Notes under the pieces: model-generated
What the model was told of the DNA's origin: nothing
Seen by the model: only the letters and a program-made list of their open reading frames with translations
Databases searched by the model: none
Source of the DNA: CAYLKK01 sp964412505
Lineage (GTDB): Bacteria; Pseudomonadota; Alphaproteobacteria; UBA3830; CAYLKK01
Length of the DNA stretch: 53,862 nucleotides
NCBI GenBank assembly: GCA_964412505.1
Contig: CAYPOM010000009.1
Coordinates: 1 to 53,862, forward strand
Direction: 5' to 3'
Program-made: the position numbers and the translations under genes
Part shown: one piece after another, positions 35,714-44,698 of the stretch
Position numbering within the stretch: the first letter of the stretch is position 1
Layout: every line of letters begins with the position of its first letter

Positions 35714-36822
35714 TGGTTTCTAAGGTTGAAAAATTCAATAGGCTTAGGCTTTTTCGAAGTCAATCTATCGGTCCAGCAACATTCTGGAGTATTTTGTCTC
35801 TTTATGAAACTGCAGAAAATGCAATCAAAATGCTTCCAGAATTAACTGGTGAAAATTGCAATAAATTTCAGATTTGTTCTGAGGATGCGGCTAATAAAGA
35901 AATAGAAAATTTGAAAAAGCATAACATTCGGCTTGTGTTTTTTGAAGATGATTTATATCCACCACTACTTCGAGAAATTCCATCTCCACCTCCAATCCTG
36001 AGTTTTATCGGAAACAAAGAAAAATGCTTGGAATTGTATAAAAAGAAATTTTTAGCGATTGTAGGGACAAGAAATGCGTCGCTTAACGGTATGAAGTTAG
36101 CGCATGAATTATCTAGTGATTTATCGAAAGATATGTGCATAGTATCAGGTATGGCACGTGGGATAGATACTAGTGCTCATACTGGTAGCATAGAAAACGG
36201 CACAATAGCAATTCTTGCCGGAGGAGTAAATGTAATTTACCCGAGAGAAAACGAAGACTTATTTTATAAAATATCAGAAAATGGAGGTGTGTTTTCTGAT
36301 GCTCCGTATAATACGCAACCTTCCACGATTCTATTTCCAAAAAGGAATTCTATTATTGCAGGGATGTCTCATGGAACGCTTGTCGTAGAGGCCTCTATAA
36401 AATCTGGTTCTTTGATTACAGCTAGTATGGCAAAATCTTACAAGCGGCATATTTTTGCTATTCCAAACTCCCCTATGGATTCAAGAAGTCAAGGGTGTAA
36501 TAAATTGATCAAAGAAGGAGCTCAAATAGTTACTAACAAATACGATATCTATAACAAGATTTTTCATGAAGACCTGCAAAATCAGCAGGAAGATTTATTC
36601 ACGAGAACTATCGATATTCAAACTAAAATCGATGTTAAATCTATACGAGATATAAAAGAAAAAATTTTGCAGTTAGTGGGAGCATACGAAATAAGAGTCC
36701 ATGATCTGCTGCAAGTTATTAACGCTCAGCCAAACAAAATTTTACGAGCAATAATTGAGCTTGAATTGTCAGAAAAAATTGTTAGAGATGGATGCAATAA
36801 AATTGCAATTTTGTGCAAATAA
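35713..36822 (+). CDS. dprA: DNA-processing protein DprA
   Basis: 369 residues from the ATG overlapping the previous stop. The Rossmann-fold core has AIVGTRNASLNG, SGMARGIDTSAH, LAGGVNVIYPREN and FPKRNSIIAGMS; a C-terminal winged helix follows (about 310-369). DprA loads RecA on incoming single-stranded DNA during natural transformation; it is widespread even without competence. The N-terminal helical domain is present. Confidence 0.93.
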   Translation: MVSKVEKFNRLRLFRSQSIGPATFWSILSLYETAENAIKMLPELTGENCNKFQICSEDAANKEIENLKKHNIRLVFFEDDLYPPLLREIPSPPPILSFIGNKEKCLELYKKKFLAIVGTRNASLNGMKLAHELSSDLSKDMCIVSGMARGIDTSAHTGSIENGTIAILAGGVNVIYPRENEDLFYKISENGGVFSDAPYNTQPSTILFPKRNSIIAGMSHGTLVVEASIKSGSLITASMAKSYKRHIFAIPNSPMDSRSQGCNKLIKEGAQIVTNKYDIYNKIFHEDLQNQQEDLFTRTIDIQTKIDVKSIRDIKEKILQLVGAYEIRVHDLLQVINAQPNKILRAIIELELSEKIVRDGCNKIAILCK

Positions 36823-36828
36823 AAACAA

Positions 36829-36848
36829 AGCCTAGAATTATCTAGACT
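36829..36848 (-). terminator. Rho-independent terminator for the outer-membrane protein gene
   Basis: AGCCTAGA and TCTAGACT form an eight-base-pair stem with one mismatch and a four-base loop. On the minus strand it is followed by TTTGTTTTTATTT. It lies 50 bases after the stop of the barrel gene; on the plus strand the T-tract is poor. Confidence 0.65.
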
Positions 36849-36899
36849 CTGCTTATATGAAAAGAATTCTATTCTTTAAATGAGGTTAAAGTTAAGTAA

Positions 36900-37676
36900 T
36901 TAGAACTTCCAGCTTAAACCAGCGTTGAAAGAATACTTGTCTTTCATTTTTGTATTGTTCTTCTTTGTGTCGAACTTGTACTTAGCCAAAGCATAAACGG
37001 AAAGATTGCCGTTGATAGCATAAGAAGCCTTCAAACCAACAAATGGAGCAACTTTTCTGTTTTTAACAAATTTATTCAAATGATTTGTTACCTTCTTGTC
37101 AGCAGCAATCTGATCGATTTTTTCTGTATATTTCCAACCAGAGTGAGAAAGACCTAACAAAAATTCAGGCAAGAAACGGCCTTCGCAGAAAACTTTACCA
37201 GCAGAAACATATAACTCAGGAGTTACACTATAACGCTTTGCTTTGTGCTCTGTTGCGATTATATCATTCTCAGCGGCGACAATTTCTTTCCCGTTAAGAT
37301 CATATGCCGCATTACCGGCTTTCAACTTTGCTTGATTAGCTTTGACTTCTGCATCATTTTCGACAAGAGTCAACTCTTTCTTGAATGTTTTTTTCTTGCT
37401 TGCAAATTCTACGTCAGCTCCAAGACCTAACAACCAGTCGTTTCCGATGTTGTGTCTGTAGTTGGCACCAATTTCACCAGCAAAAGAATTCAACTTTGTT
37501 TTTTTAGACTTGTCTTCTTTATTTTGTAACTTCAAGTTAGAAAAACCGATACCAGCAGAAACGCTAACACCTTCAAAATTGCTCTCAGCACATTCTGTGC
37601 TTTCTTCTTGAACTTCGTTCTCAGCAGCAACTACACCATAAACTAAAGCGCCGCACAATACTAAAATCTTACGCAC
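36900..37676 (-). CDS. Outer-membrane beta-barrel protein
   Basis: About 258 residues starting at GTG 37676, preceded by AGGTGAT; an upstream open frame to 37751 is unlikely. Signal peptide (VRKILVLCGALVYGVVAAE), then alternating amphipathic strands and a final WKF, the C-terminal aromatic residue needed for barrel assembly. Around the middle is a long charged insertion (KKTFKKEL ... EHKAKRYS) that would form an extracellular loop. Base composition is less AT-rich than its neighbours, as in highly expressed genes. It belongs to the broad OmpA/Omp25-like barrel group; specific role unknown. Confidence 0.8.
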   Translation of the reverse strand: MRKILVLCGALVYGVVAAENEVQEESTECAESNFEGVSVSAGIGFSNLKLQNKEDKSKKTKLNSFAGEIGANYRHNIGNDWLLGLGADVEFASKKKTFKKELTLVENDAEVKANQAKLKAGNAAYDLNGKEIVAAENDIIATEHKAKRYSVTPELYVSAGKVFCEGRFLPEFLLGLSHSGWKYTEKIDQIAADKKVTNHLNKFVKNRKVAPFVGLKASYAINGNLSVYALAKYKFDTKKNNTKMKDKYSFNAGLSWKF

Positions 37677-37859
37677 TGTAATATCACCTAATAAAAACTG
37701 CGCCAATGATGCTACAAAAAACACAAAAAGGCAACATAAAATAACTAACAATCAATTAATGGGATTTTTTTGTTGCAAAAAGTACACACCTAACATGTTT
37801 TTGATTTTATACAAAGTATTGGTTAGCTTATTTAAGCAGGAGAGTATTTTTCCGTATTT

Positions 37860-37888
37860 TTGATTTTTTTAGGTTAATATAGTAGTAT
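37860..37888 (+). promoter_or_regulatory. Sigma-70-type promoter upstream of the Rpn gene
   Basis: TTGATT (37860-37865) and TAGTAT (37883-37888) are spaced by 17 bases, followed by GGAGG at 37908-37912 and the ATG at 37919. Pattern match only. Confidence 0.5.
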
Positions 37889-37918
37889 GGGTATTACCAA
37901 TTATATTGGAGGCTTGGG

Positions 37919-38803
37919 ATGATAGATCTATTACCTTTAACAAGTGATTTTACATTTAAGAACGTATTTGGGCAAGAAAAAGGCAAGGTGTGTTTAATAT
38001 CACTTTTGAATGCGATTTTAGAAGATAAGCCGCACATTTTTGATGTGACTTTGAAGAATGTAGAGTTGATAAAGCAAGCTAAAGATTCTCCAAATATGAG
38101 GCTAGATATTAAAGCTGATATTGGTAACGACATGTTCGTTGATATTGAAATGCAGTACAAAAATACTGGTGAAATTTACGATAGAGCGATTCACTATGCA
38201 GCTGGAATGCTTATGGAAAATTTCAAAAAAGCAGAGGACAAAGGTAGAATAGATTACAGAAAACCAAAGGTGATAAGCATTTGGATCCTTGGGGAAGTAT
38301 TGGATACAGAAAGGGAATTCCCGGTAAATCAGGCGTATATTACTTTGCAAGAGACCAAAAAAGACGGTTACAAAGTCATGAGCGATAAGATGCGCTTTGT
38401 GTTTATAGAGCTTCCTAAGTTCAGCTTTGAGAAGAAAGAGTTGAATGATAAATTGAACGAATGGATAGAATTTATAAAAAATCCAAATAGGGAGGATTTA
38501 CACAAAACCCAGGAAATAGAACAAGCATACGAGATTTTGGAAGAAATGAGCACAGACAACGAAGCCAGGCAGGTATATCAAGCGAGAAGAGAGGCAGAAG
38601 AAGCGAAATATAGCGAACTTAATGTAAAAACTGAACTAGCAAGAGAAGAAGGAATAGCTCAAGGAAGAGAAGAAGGAATGGCGAAAGGAGCAAAAGAAGA
38701 AAAGATTGCTATGGCTAAGAAAATGATCTCCGACAATGTTCCAAGCGATTTAATTATTAAATATACTGGCCTATCTAAAGAAGAGATAGAAAAAATAAAA
38801 TGA
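37919..38803 (+). CDS. Rpn-family PD-(D/E)XK nuclease / putative transposase
   Basis: 294 residues. The N-terminal LLPLTSDFTFKNVFG and the core LDIKADIGNDMFVDIEMQ (PD-(D/E)XK catalytic pattern) with YYDRAIHYAAGML-like helix match the Rpn/PDDEXK_2 group that spreads in Rickettsia-like genomes. The C terminus is rich in EEGxAxGREEG repeats and ends with the ITKYTGLSKEEIEKI-type segment. Good GGAGG site. These proteins cut DNA and promote recombination. A decayed copy of its tail follows. Confidence 0.88.
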   Translation: MIDLLPLTSDFTFKNVFGQEKGKVCLISLLNAILEDKPHIFDVTLKNVELIKQAKDSPNMRLDIKADIGNDMFVDIEMQYKNTGEIYDRAIHYAAGMLMENFKKAEDKGRIDYRKPKVISIWILGEVLDTEREFPVNQAYITLQETKKDGYKVMSDKMRFVFIELPKFSFEKKELNDKLNEWIEFIKNPNREDLHKTQEIEQAYEILEEMSTDNEARQVYQARREAEEAKYSELNVKTELAREEGIAQGREEGMAKGAKEEKIAMAKKMISDNVPSDLIIKYTGLSKEEIEKIK

Positions 38804-38922
38804 GTACAGACGACGAGGCTAGGCAGGTATATCAAGCGAGAAGAGAGGCAGAAGAGGCAAAATATAGTGAACTGGAACTGAGCCCAGAATGTCGGACAAT
38901 TTATGAGTTATTTTGTATTTAA
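38800..38922 (+). pseudogene. Duplicated remnant of the Rpn gene tail
   Basis: A 40-codon frame starting at an ATG that overlaps the Rpn stop. Its first 75 bases are nearly identical to 38546-38620 inside the Rpn gene (MSTD[DN]EARQVYQARREAEEAKYSEL). It then runs into the repeat ACTGAGC-like motif shared with 234-508. It is a fragment of a second copy, not a functional gene. Confidence 0.75.
38875..38915 (+). repeat. Third copy of the ACTGAGC-type repeat motif
   Basis: GAACTGAGCCCAGAATGTCG and the following GACAATTTATGAGTTATTTTG match, with a few gaps and changes, the outer arm of the inverted repeat near 475-510 (reverse complement GAACTGAGCACCGGAAGTC, then AGACCATTTAGTAGTTATTT). It abuts the duplicated Rpn tail, so the motif may be the 3' flank of an Rpn-type mobile copy. 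Confidence 0.6.
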
Positions 38923-39633
38923 AAAACTTAGATAATTTAAAAAATAAGACAAGAATTCTTCGTATTTTTCATTTGCTTCAATAAAAATAACATTTTTATC
39001 TTTTCCTAATGCGTATCCTATTATTTCAGCTCCTTTGTAAAGTACGCACCTAATAGCATCTTCGTTTATTTTTAAGTTATTTTTTTCAGCTACTTGCTTT
39101 TCATAATTAAAATCCAAGTAATGAGCAACTTTTCTCATACAAATTTTATCGAATCCAGATCTTTTTATAATACCTCTAATTACCTCATCTTTCGATAATG
39201 TATATTTATTAAATATAGAATTTTCTGTTTTTTCTCTAAATAAATGTTTATTATTCTGCTTTACATCTGCATATATTTTACATTCATCTTTATGTGAATT
39301 TAAATAATCTCTAAAAGAAATAAAGTTATCTAATTCATGATTCCCTTCAAGCATTACATGTAAATTAATCTGTGGTTCATTTTTCGAGAAAAAAAAGCGG
39401 AATGGGATGTTAAATTCACCTTTAAATATATATCCATATTCCTGTAATATTTTGGCACCTTTAAGATTATGCACTTCCACTGCAATATCGATCTGTGGTT
39501 TGGCACATATATCTCGAATTGCAGTAGAACCAATATGATGAACGCTTATCAAGTTTTTACCAAGAACGTTTTCTAAGTATTTTCGTTCTTTCTGAAAACT
39601 TTCATTCCACTGTTCTGTATATTCTTGCAACAT
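38908..39633 (-). CDS. GrpB/UPF0157-type nucleotidyltransferase with C-terminal extension
   Basis: 241 residues. The first 165 form the GrpB domain: VHHIGSTAIRDICAKPQIDI (nucleotidyltransferase-like GS plus DxD area) and LHVMLEG...FRDYLNSH. The last 75 residues are an extension I cannot assign; they look like a small alpha/beta unit, possibly a trimmed acetyltransferase. It lies eight bases downstream of dnaN. Substrate unknown. Confidence 0.75.
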   Translation of the reverse strand: MLQEYTEQWNESFQKERKYLENVLGKNLISVHHIGSTAIRDICAKPQIDIAVEVHNLKGAKILQEYGYIFKGEFNIPFRFFFSKNEPQINLHVMLEGNHELDNFISFRDYLNSHKDECKIYADVKQNNKHLFREKTENSIFNKYTLSKDEVIRGIIKRSGFDKICMRKVAHYLDFNYEKQVAEKNNLKINEDAIRCVLYKGAEIIGYALGKDKNVIFIEANEKYEEFLSYFLNYLSFLNTK

Positions 39634-39640
39634 CTGCAGA

Positions 39641-40759
39641 TCACGCTCTCATAGGCATCACTACGAACATACAATCTTCCTTTCCATCTTGAGGGACTAC
39701 AAGTATTGAAGACAACCTATCTTTTACATATATTTTCAGTTTTTCACATGATAAAGCGCTTGCTATATCAAGCAAATATCTGGCATTGAAACTAGCTTCC
39801 CATTCACTGTTTAATACGCTATTTATAAATATTTCATCTTGTCCAACCCCCCCTGTTACAATATTAGATGATGATATATGCAACAAATCATTATTTGTAC
39901 GTAATTTTATAGACCTTGTTTTGTCTTCAGATATTACAGCGACTCTGTCTATTACGTTTAAAAAGTCCAATCTGTTAATTTCAAAGAAACTGCTCTCATC
40001 CTTTGACGGTACGACGGCTTCGTAATTAGGAAACTCTGCATCTACAATTCTTGCCGTGAGTGTCACATTACTCAAACAAAATTGCACCTGCCCTTCATTT
40101 CTAACAATTCTCACATTTTCATCACGTGTTCCATCTAACAGTTTTTTCAATTCTAACACTGTTTTCTTAGACAAAATACCGATTGGACTGTATCCCTCTA
40201 TCGTATCTATTTTGCAAATGGCCAACCTATGCCTATCAGTGGAAGCAGCTACGATTTTATTTGATTTATCCATACTAAATAGAATGCCGTTTAAGTTATA
40301 ATGTGTCTCTTCTTGAGCCATTGCGAACTTTGTTCGTTCTATCATTGTTTTAAGGTCTGCAATCGGAATAGAAAATTCACTGCTATCTTTAATTGAATCG
40401 AACTGAGGAAAATCTTCCGCTTGAAGTGTATTAATTTCAAACTTAGCTTTTTCTGCTCTTATCTGTATTCTGTTTCCTTTATCGGTCAAAGATAATTCAA
40501 CTATTGCATCATCTTTTATCTTTCTTACTACATCGTGCAATGTTTGAGCATGTACAGCAACACGGCCGAATGTGTCAACTTCAGCTATCGCAGTTTCAAT
40601 CAAAGAATGCTCTAGATCTGTAGCTTTAAATGTAATTGTATTCTCAGAAAACTCTAATAAAACATATGACAAAATTGGAATAGCTGGCTTTCTGTCGACA
40701 ATATTTACGCTATGATTAAGTGCAGAAAACAGATCATTTCTTGATATTTTAGCACGCAT
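39641..40759 (-). CDS. dnaN: DNA polymerase III sliding clamp (beta subunit)
   Basis: 372 residues from the ATG at 40759 (MRAKISRNDL); an in-frame extension to 40879 is not supported. The three clamp domains are seen, with NLNGILFSMD, ATDRHRLAICK and the C-terminal FVVMPMRA. The ring dimer tethers the replicase to DNA. It is not beside dnaA, as often in reduced alphaproteobacterial genomes. Confidence 0.95.
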   Translation of the reverse strand: MRAKISRNDLFSALNHSVNIVDRKPAIPILSYVLLEFSENTITFKATDLEHSLIETAIAEVDTFGRVAVHAQTLHDVVRKIKDDAIVELSLTDKGNRIQIRAEKAKFEINTLQAEDFPQFDSIKDSSEFSIPIADLKTMIERTKFAMAQEETHYNLNGILFSMDKSNKIVAASTDRHRLAICKIDTIEGYSPIGILSKKTVLELKKLLDGTRDENVRIVRNEGQVQFCLSNVTLTARIVDAEFPNYEAVVPSKDESSFFEINRLDFLNVIDRVAVISEDKTRSIKLRTNNDLLHISSSNIVTGGVGQDEIFINSVLNSEWEASFNARYLLDIASALSCEKLKIYVKDRLSSILVVPQDGKEDCMFVVMPMRA

Positions 40760-40920
40760 ACAAAACACCGTATAAATAATTCTATATTTTGAATTGTACC
40801 ATCCAATCATAATCGAAGCAAATGGCTTTCTTAAAATACACACAAACAAGAAGCTCGAATATGTGCATTTCTGGTTCACTTAGACCACTGATAGCGCAAT
40901 TTAATTACAGAAATTTTAAT

Positions 40921-42255
40921 TTATAGGCCAGAAAAGTTTTCTAAAAAATGTATATCGAAGCTTGCATCTTTCACAGCCTGGCAATCGCACAATTTTTTAT
41001 GCAATGGAATCAACGTATCTACACCTGTAATCACATACTCAGATAAAGCTCTCCTAAGCCTAGATAGACAATGATCACGATTATCTCCGTGCACAATTAA
41101 TTTAGCTATCAAACTATCATAATACGGAGGAATCTTATAGCCGCTATATATTGCGCTATCAATTCGAACGCCAGGCCCACCAGGGCAATGATAATCTTTT
41201 ACAGTCCCTGCTGATGGAGTAAAATCTACAGGATTTTCGGCATTTATCCTGCACTCTATGGCATGTCCTTTGAATTTTACATCTCTTTGTTTTATTGTTA
41301 ATTCATTCCCATCAGCTACTAAAATTTGTTCTTTTATTAAATCGATACCGGTAACCATTTCAGTCACAGGATGTTCTACTTGAATACGTGTATTCATTTC
41401 TATGAAATATAGAGAGCCATTCTCATACAAAAATTCAAGCGTTCCTACGCCAGAGTATCCTATTTTGGCGACCATATTTGCGACATTATTGCCAAACGCA
41501 TCTCTCTCTTCAGGAGATAACACGCAGCTTAACGCTTCTTCCCAAATTTTCTGATTTCTCCTCTGCAAGGAGCAATCTCTCTCTCCAAGATGGATCGCAT
41601 TACCTTTCCCATCTGACAAAATTTGGAATTCTATATGTTTTGGTTTTGCTAAATATTTTTCAATATATACTTGATCGTTTCCAAAAGCAGCCCCAGCTTC
41701 GCGTCGCGCTGTCTCATATGCGATTTCTATTTCTTCATCTGAGTAAGCGACTTTCATTCCTCGCCCACCTCCTCCACCGGCGGCCTTTACAAGCACAGGA
41801 TATCCAATCTCTTGCGCTATTTTTTTTGCCTTTTCGCTAGAAGAAACGGAGCCATCAGACCCAGGAACTGTCGGAATGCCGTACTTCGACACAGTTTTTT
41901 TTGCTGTAATTTTATCGCCCATCATAGCAATATGATCTGCGCTAGGGCCGATAAATTTCAAGCCATGTTCATAAACCATATATGAAAATGTTGCATTTTC
42001 ACTTAAAAAGCCAAAGCCGGGATGTATTGCATCTGCGTTAGTGATACACGCAGCTGAAACAATAGCAGCTGGATTCAAGTAACTTTCTCTTGGGTTTGAT
42101 GGCCCTATGCACACACTCTCATCAGCCAACCTGACGTGCATTGCATCAACGTCTGCTGTTGAATGCACAGCGACAGTCTGAATCCCCAAATCCTTACATG
42201 CGCGAATAATCCTTAAGGCAATTTCTCCGCGATTTGCAATAAGTATCTTTTTCAT
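40921..42255 (-). CDS. accC: Biotin carboxylase, acetyl-CoA carboxylase subunit
   Basis: 444 residues. KILIANRGEIALRIIRAC at the N terminus, the glycine-rich ATP loop KAAGGGGGRGMK and the FIEMNTRIQVEHPVTEMVTG signature identify AccC. It carboxylates the biotin carried by AccB in the first step of fatty-acid synthesis. It starts 15 bases after accB. Confidence 0.97.
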   Translation of the reverse strand: MKKILIANRGEIALRIIRACKDLGIQTVAVHSTADVDAMHVRLADESVCIGPSNPRESYLNPAAIVSAACITNADAIHPGFGFLSENATFSYMVYEHGLKFIGPSADHIAMMGDKITAKKTVSKYGIPTVPGSDGSVSSSEKAKKIAQEIGYPVLVKAAGGGGGRGMKVAYSDEEIEIAYETARREAGAAFGNDQVYIEKYLAKPKHIEFQILSDGKGNAIHLGERDCSLQRRNQKIWEEALSCVLSPEERDAFGNNVANMVAKIGYSGVGTLEFLYENGSLYFIEMNTRIQVEHPVTEMVTGIDLIKEQILVADGNELTIKQRDVKFKGHAIECRINAENPVDFTPSAGTVKDYHCPGGPGVRIDSAIYSGYKIPPYYDSLIAKLIVHGDNRDHCLSRLRRALSEYVITGVDTLIPLHKKLCDCQAVKDASFDIHFLENFSGL

Positions 42256-42270
42256 ATTTTTTATAACAAA

Positions 42271-42729
42271 TTAGCTAATTATCATTATAGGCTCATCATA
42301 CTCAACAGGCTGAGCATCATTTACTAAAATTTCTTTTACGACGCCAGCTTTATGCGCTTTGATCATATTCATTACTTTCATAGCTTCTATGATGAATAAT
42401 GTTTGCCCTTCTTGTACAGAATCTCCAACTTTCACAAAAGGGGCTGCGCCTGGTCCAGGAGCCAAATAAACAGTTCCTACCATTTTTGCTTTTATTGCGT
42501 TCGGATCTTTTGCATGATCAGTTACAGCGACCGTAGAAGTTTCTGTATTTTGTATGTTAACTTTTTCAACAGTGCTGCTAGACACCGGAATGACAGCAGT
42601 CTGCATAGATCGAACAACTTTAATACGCAAAGAATCTACTTGATACTCGATTTCAGATAAATCTGTTTCTCTAAGCAATTCAGCTAGAGCCCTTACAGAT
42701 TCAGGGCATATTTTTAACTGTGAGGCCAA
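42271..42729 (-). CDS. accB: Biotin carboxyl carrier protein of acetyl-CoA carboxylase
   Basis: 152 residues. C-terminal biotinyl domain with EAMKVMN, biotinylated lysine K118, after a linker. The start is TTG at 42729 with AAGGA eight bases upstream; no ATG fits as well. Usual accB-accC order. Confidence 0.93.
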   Translation of the reverse strand: MASQLKICPESVRALAELLRETDLSEIEYQVDSLRIKVVRSMQTAVIPVSSSTVEKVNIQNTETSTVAVTDHAKDPNAIKAKMVGTVYLAPGPGAAPFVKVGDSVQEGQTLFIIEAMKVMNMIKAHKAGVVKEILVNDAQPVEYDEPIMIIS

Positions 42730-42956
42730 CTCTCAAATCCTTACAAAAAAACATAAAAAACGGACAAACGACACAGAATAACTTAATGCAGCATTTCCAA
42801 ATGGCATGCAAGCAAAAAGTATATAAGCGTGGTCGAATCCTACAACAAATACTGCGTACTCTACCAAAAAAAATAGAAAGACTCAAGGATTTATAAAAAT
42901 GATATTCTTTTTATTGATTTTATGATAACATTGGAATATGCATTAAATGGTATAGT

Positions 42957-43388
42957 ATGGCTTTTTGTATCAATAAAGTAATTTTGGTTGGGAATGTTGG
43001 GAAAGATCCTTATGTACGTCATTCTCAAGACGGGTTAAAGGTTGTTAGTTTTTCAGTAGCGACAACAGAGTCTTGGAAAGATAAAAACACGGGAGAAAAG
43101 AAGGATAAAACAGAATGGCATAGAGTCGTTGTTTTTAATCAAGGTCTTGCAGAAATTGCCGAAAAGATCGTCAGGAAAGGCTGTAAGGTATACGTTGAAG
43201 GGCAGTTGCAAAGCAGAAAATGGGTTGACCAAGACAACAATGAGAGATTTATTACAGAGGTAGTTGTTACACGAGTTTCTGGGGAACTGGTTGTTATGAG
43301 CTCTGATAGGGGTGACTTCCCGTCTGTTTCTTACGATAATTTTGGTGTTAATGTAGACGAACACATTAGCGATGATATACCGTTTTAG
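42957..43388 (+). CDS. ssb: Single-stranded DNA-binding protein
   Basis: 143 residues. OB-fold signature NKVILVGNVGKDPYVR...VVSFSVATTESWKDK...TEWHRVVVF, and the acidic tip DDIPF at the C terminus that docks partner proteins. The linker between OB fold and tip is short. No clear ribosome binding site. Confidence 0.95.
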   Translation: MAFCINKVILVGNVGKDPYVRHSQDGLKVVSFSVATTESWKDKNTGEKKDKTEWHRVVVFNQGLAEIAEKIVRKGCKVYVEGQLQSRKWVDQDNNERFITEVVVTRVSGELVVMSSDRGDFPSVSYDNFGVNVDEHISDDIPF

Positions 43389-43399
43389 TTTCACAATTT

Positions 43400-43742
43400 G
43401 GAATTGCGAATCATATCGGTCTTGAGTTAAATTTATTGACGAGCAGTGGCGCGGAGAGTCTGAGCATTTCAACTGATTTTGACAGGATTTTTGCTGCTGG
43501 CCTAAAACCAACTCCTTCAAGATACAACGATAATGCCGCTTTCTTGTCTGCTTCCGTGTACTTTTCTCTACTATCTACTGCTCCTTGATATTTCCCACAT
43601 TCCTTACATCTCCACTTCTGAACTCCATTTTTAAACACAATCTTTATTAACCTCTCGTTGCCTCCATGCTTACAAGCTTTTATTAATTCATAACTCCAAA
43701 TAATCATCATATCATTACATGCAATGAGCTAATTCGCAATCC
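43400..43742 (-). mobile_element. Short IS-derived remnant with inverted ends
   Basis: Ends GGAATTGCGAAT (43400-43411) and, in reverse complement, GGATTGCGAATTA (43730-43742) form imperfect terminal inverted repeats around about 340 bases. Inside, on the minus strand (43411-43710), is a 99-codon frame whose N-terminal part has a CxHGG...WRCKECGKYQG zinc-ribbon like the InsA protein of IS1-type elements; the rest is missing or scrambled. I see no target-site duplication. It looks like an internally deleted IS, MITE-like, lying between ssb and rpsP. Confidence 0.7.
43411..43710 (-). pseudogene. Truncated IS1-type InsA-like transposase fragment
   Basis: 99 residues. The first 75 match InsA-type N-terminal sequences (HGGNERLIKIVFKNGVQKWRCKECGKYQG, given in part; then SREKYTEADKKAALSLYLEGVGFR). 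The last 20 residues do not continue the family, consistent with an internal deletion joining to the other end. The catalytic InsB (DDE) part is absent, so it cannot transpose on its own. Confidence 0.75.
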
Positions 43743-43750
43743 ATAGGCAT

Positions 43751-43779
43751 TTGATTTTATGGTTCACATATGGTATAAA
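43751..43779 (+). promoter_or_regulatory. Sigma-70-type promoter upstream of rpsP
   Basis: TTGATT (43751-43756) and TATAAA (43774-43779) are separated by exactly 17 bases, and the GTG start of rpsP follows 38 bases later. It sits just outside the IS remnant, so the promoter is not part of it. Confidence 0.6.
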
Positions 43780-43817
43780 ATTCTGTATTTATGTTTAATT
43801 AAGCATGGGAGTTTTGT

Positions 43818-44165
43818 GTGGCTTTAAGAATGCACTTAGCTAGAGGTGGCTCAAAGAAACGTCCTTTTTATAGGATCGTTGTAGCTGACTCTAGATGCCC
43901 TAGAGATGGGCGTTTTATTGAAAAAATCGGAACATATAATCCGTTGTTGAGCAATGATGACCCTAAAAGAGTTTACATCAATGAAGAAAGAGCTCGTTAT
44001 TGGCTTTCAGTAGGAGCAAAACCTTCGGAGAGGATAGAATTATTCTTCGCAAATGCTGGGTTATGCAAGAAGAAGGAGATTACAGCTACTCCAAAAAAAT
44101 CTGCGCCAAAGAAAAAGGCTCAAGAGAAAATGCGTTTAGCAGCTGAAGCTGCGGCTAATGCATAG
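43818..44165 (+). CDS. rpsP: 30S ribosomal protein S16
   Basis: 115 residues starting at GTG 43818 behind GGGAG. The sequence MHLARGGSKKRPFYRIVVAD and the RDGRFIEKIGTYNPL signature are S16. A basic/Ala-rich C-terminal tail extends it beyond the 80-residue core. It overlaps rimM by eight bases. Confidence 0.97.
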   Translation: MALRMHLARGGSKKRPFYRIVVADSRCPRDGRFIEKIGTYNPLLSNDDPKRVYINEERARYWLSVGAKPSERIELFFANAGLCKKKEITATPKKSAPKKKAQEKMRLAAEAAANA

Positions 44166-44652
44166 TAAAAGCAAAAGCGCTTTCGTACCTGTAATAAAGG
44201 TAATATGTGCGCATGGCATCCGCGGTGCTATGCGTGTTTTTTGTTTTGATGAATTTGACAAAGAAGAACAGCTTTTTTCTGAATCTCACGAAGTTGTTAA
44301 CATAATATCGTTTCAGGAAAAAAATTCTAATCAAGCAGTAATCTTACTAGATGTGATTAACGATAGAAATTGCGCAGAAAGAAACAAAGGGAAATTATTT
44401 TACCAGTATATCCAGCTGCAAAACGACGAGTTCCTTATAAACGATTTAATTGGCAAACAAGTTATAGTCAATGATTTGGGTACAGCTTATATAAAAGAAA
44501 TAAGAAACTATGGAGCAGGCGATTTACTCGAGTTAAATTATGAAGATCAAGTTGTTTTAATTCCGTTTTTAAAAAAGTTTTTCAAAAATCACGCCTCAGA
44601 TTCAAGTATATTTTCAATAGAAAAAGATATATTTTTGTCATTTATAGATTAG
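44158..44652 (+). CDS. rimM: 16S rRNA processing protein RimM
   Basis: 164 residues. N-terminal motif ICAHGIRGAMRVFCF and the C-terminal PRC-barrel (IPFLKKFFK) identify RimM, which helps mature the 30S head and binds S19. The usual rpsP-rimM-trmD-rplS order stops here: trmD and rplS are absent. Confidence 0.9.
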   Translation: MHSKSKSAFVPVIKVICAHGIRGAMRVFCFDEFDKEEQLFSESHEVVNIISFQEKNSNQAVILLDVINDRNCAERNKGKLFYQYIQLQNDEFLINDLIGKQVIVNDLGTAYIKEIRNYGAGDLLELNYEDQVVLIPFLKKFFKNHASDSSIFSIEKDIFLSFID

Positions 44653-44698
44653 AAGAAACATTTCAGATACAATAACTAAATTGTCAAGCTTGAGTTAC

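Noticed and set aside
42914..42942. TTGATT-17-TATGCA promoter-like pattern before ssb
   Set aside because: The -10 match is poor and would leave an implausibly short leader; not reported as a feature.
43053..43520. 155-codon minus-strand frame across ssb
   Set aside because: Antisense to ssb and running into the IS remnant; no recognisable domain.
44653..44698. Possible hairpin between rimM and the secretion ATPase
   Set aside because: Only five pairs (TAACT/AGTTA) around a long loop; too weak to call a terminator.
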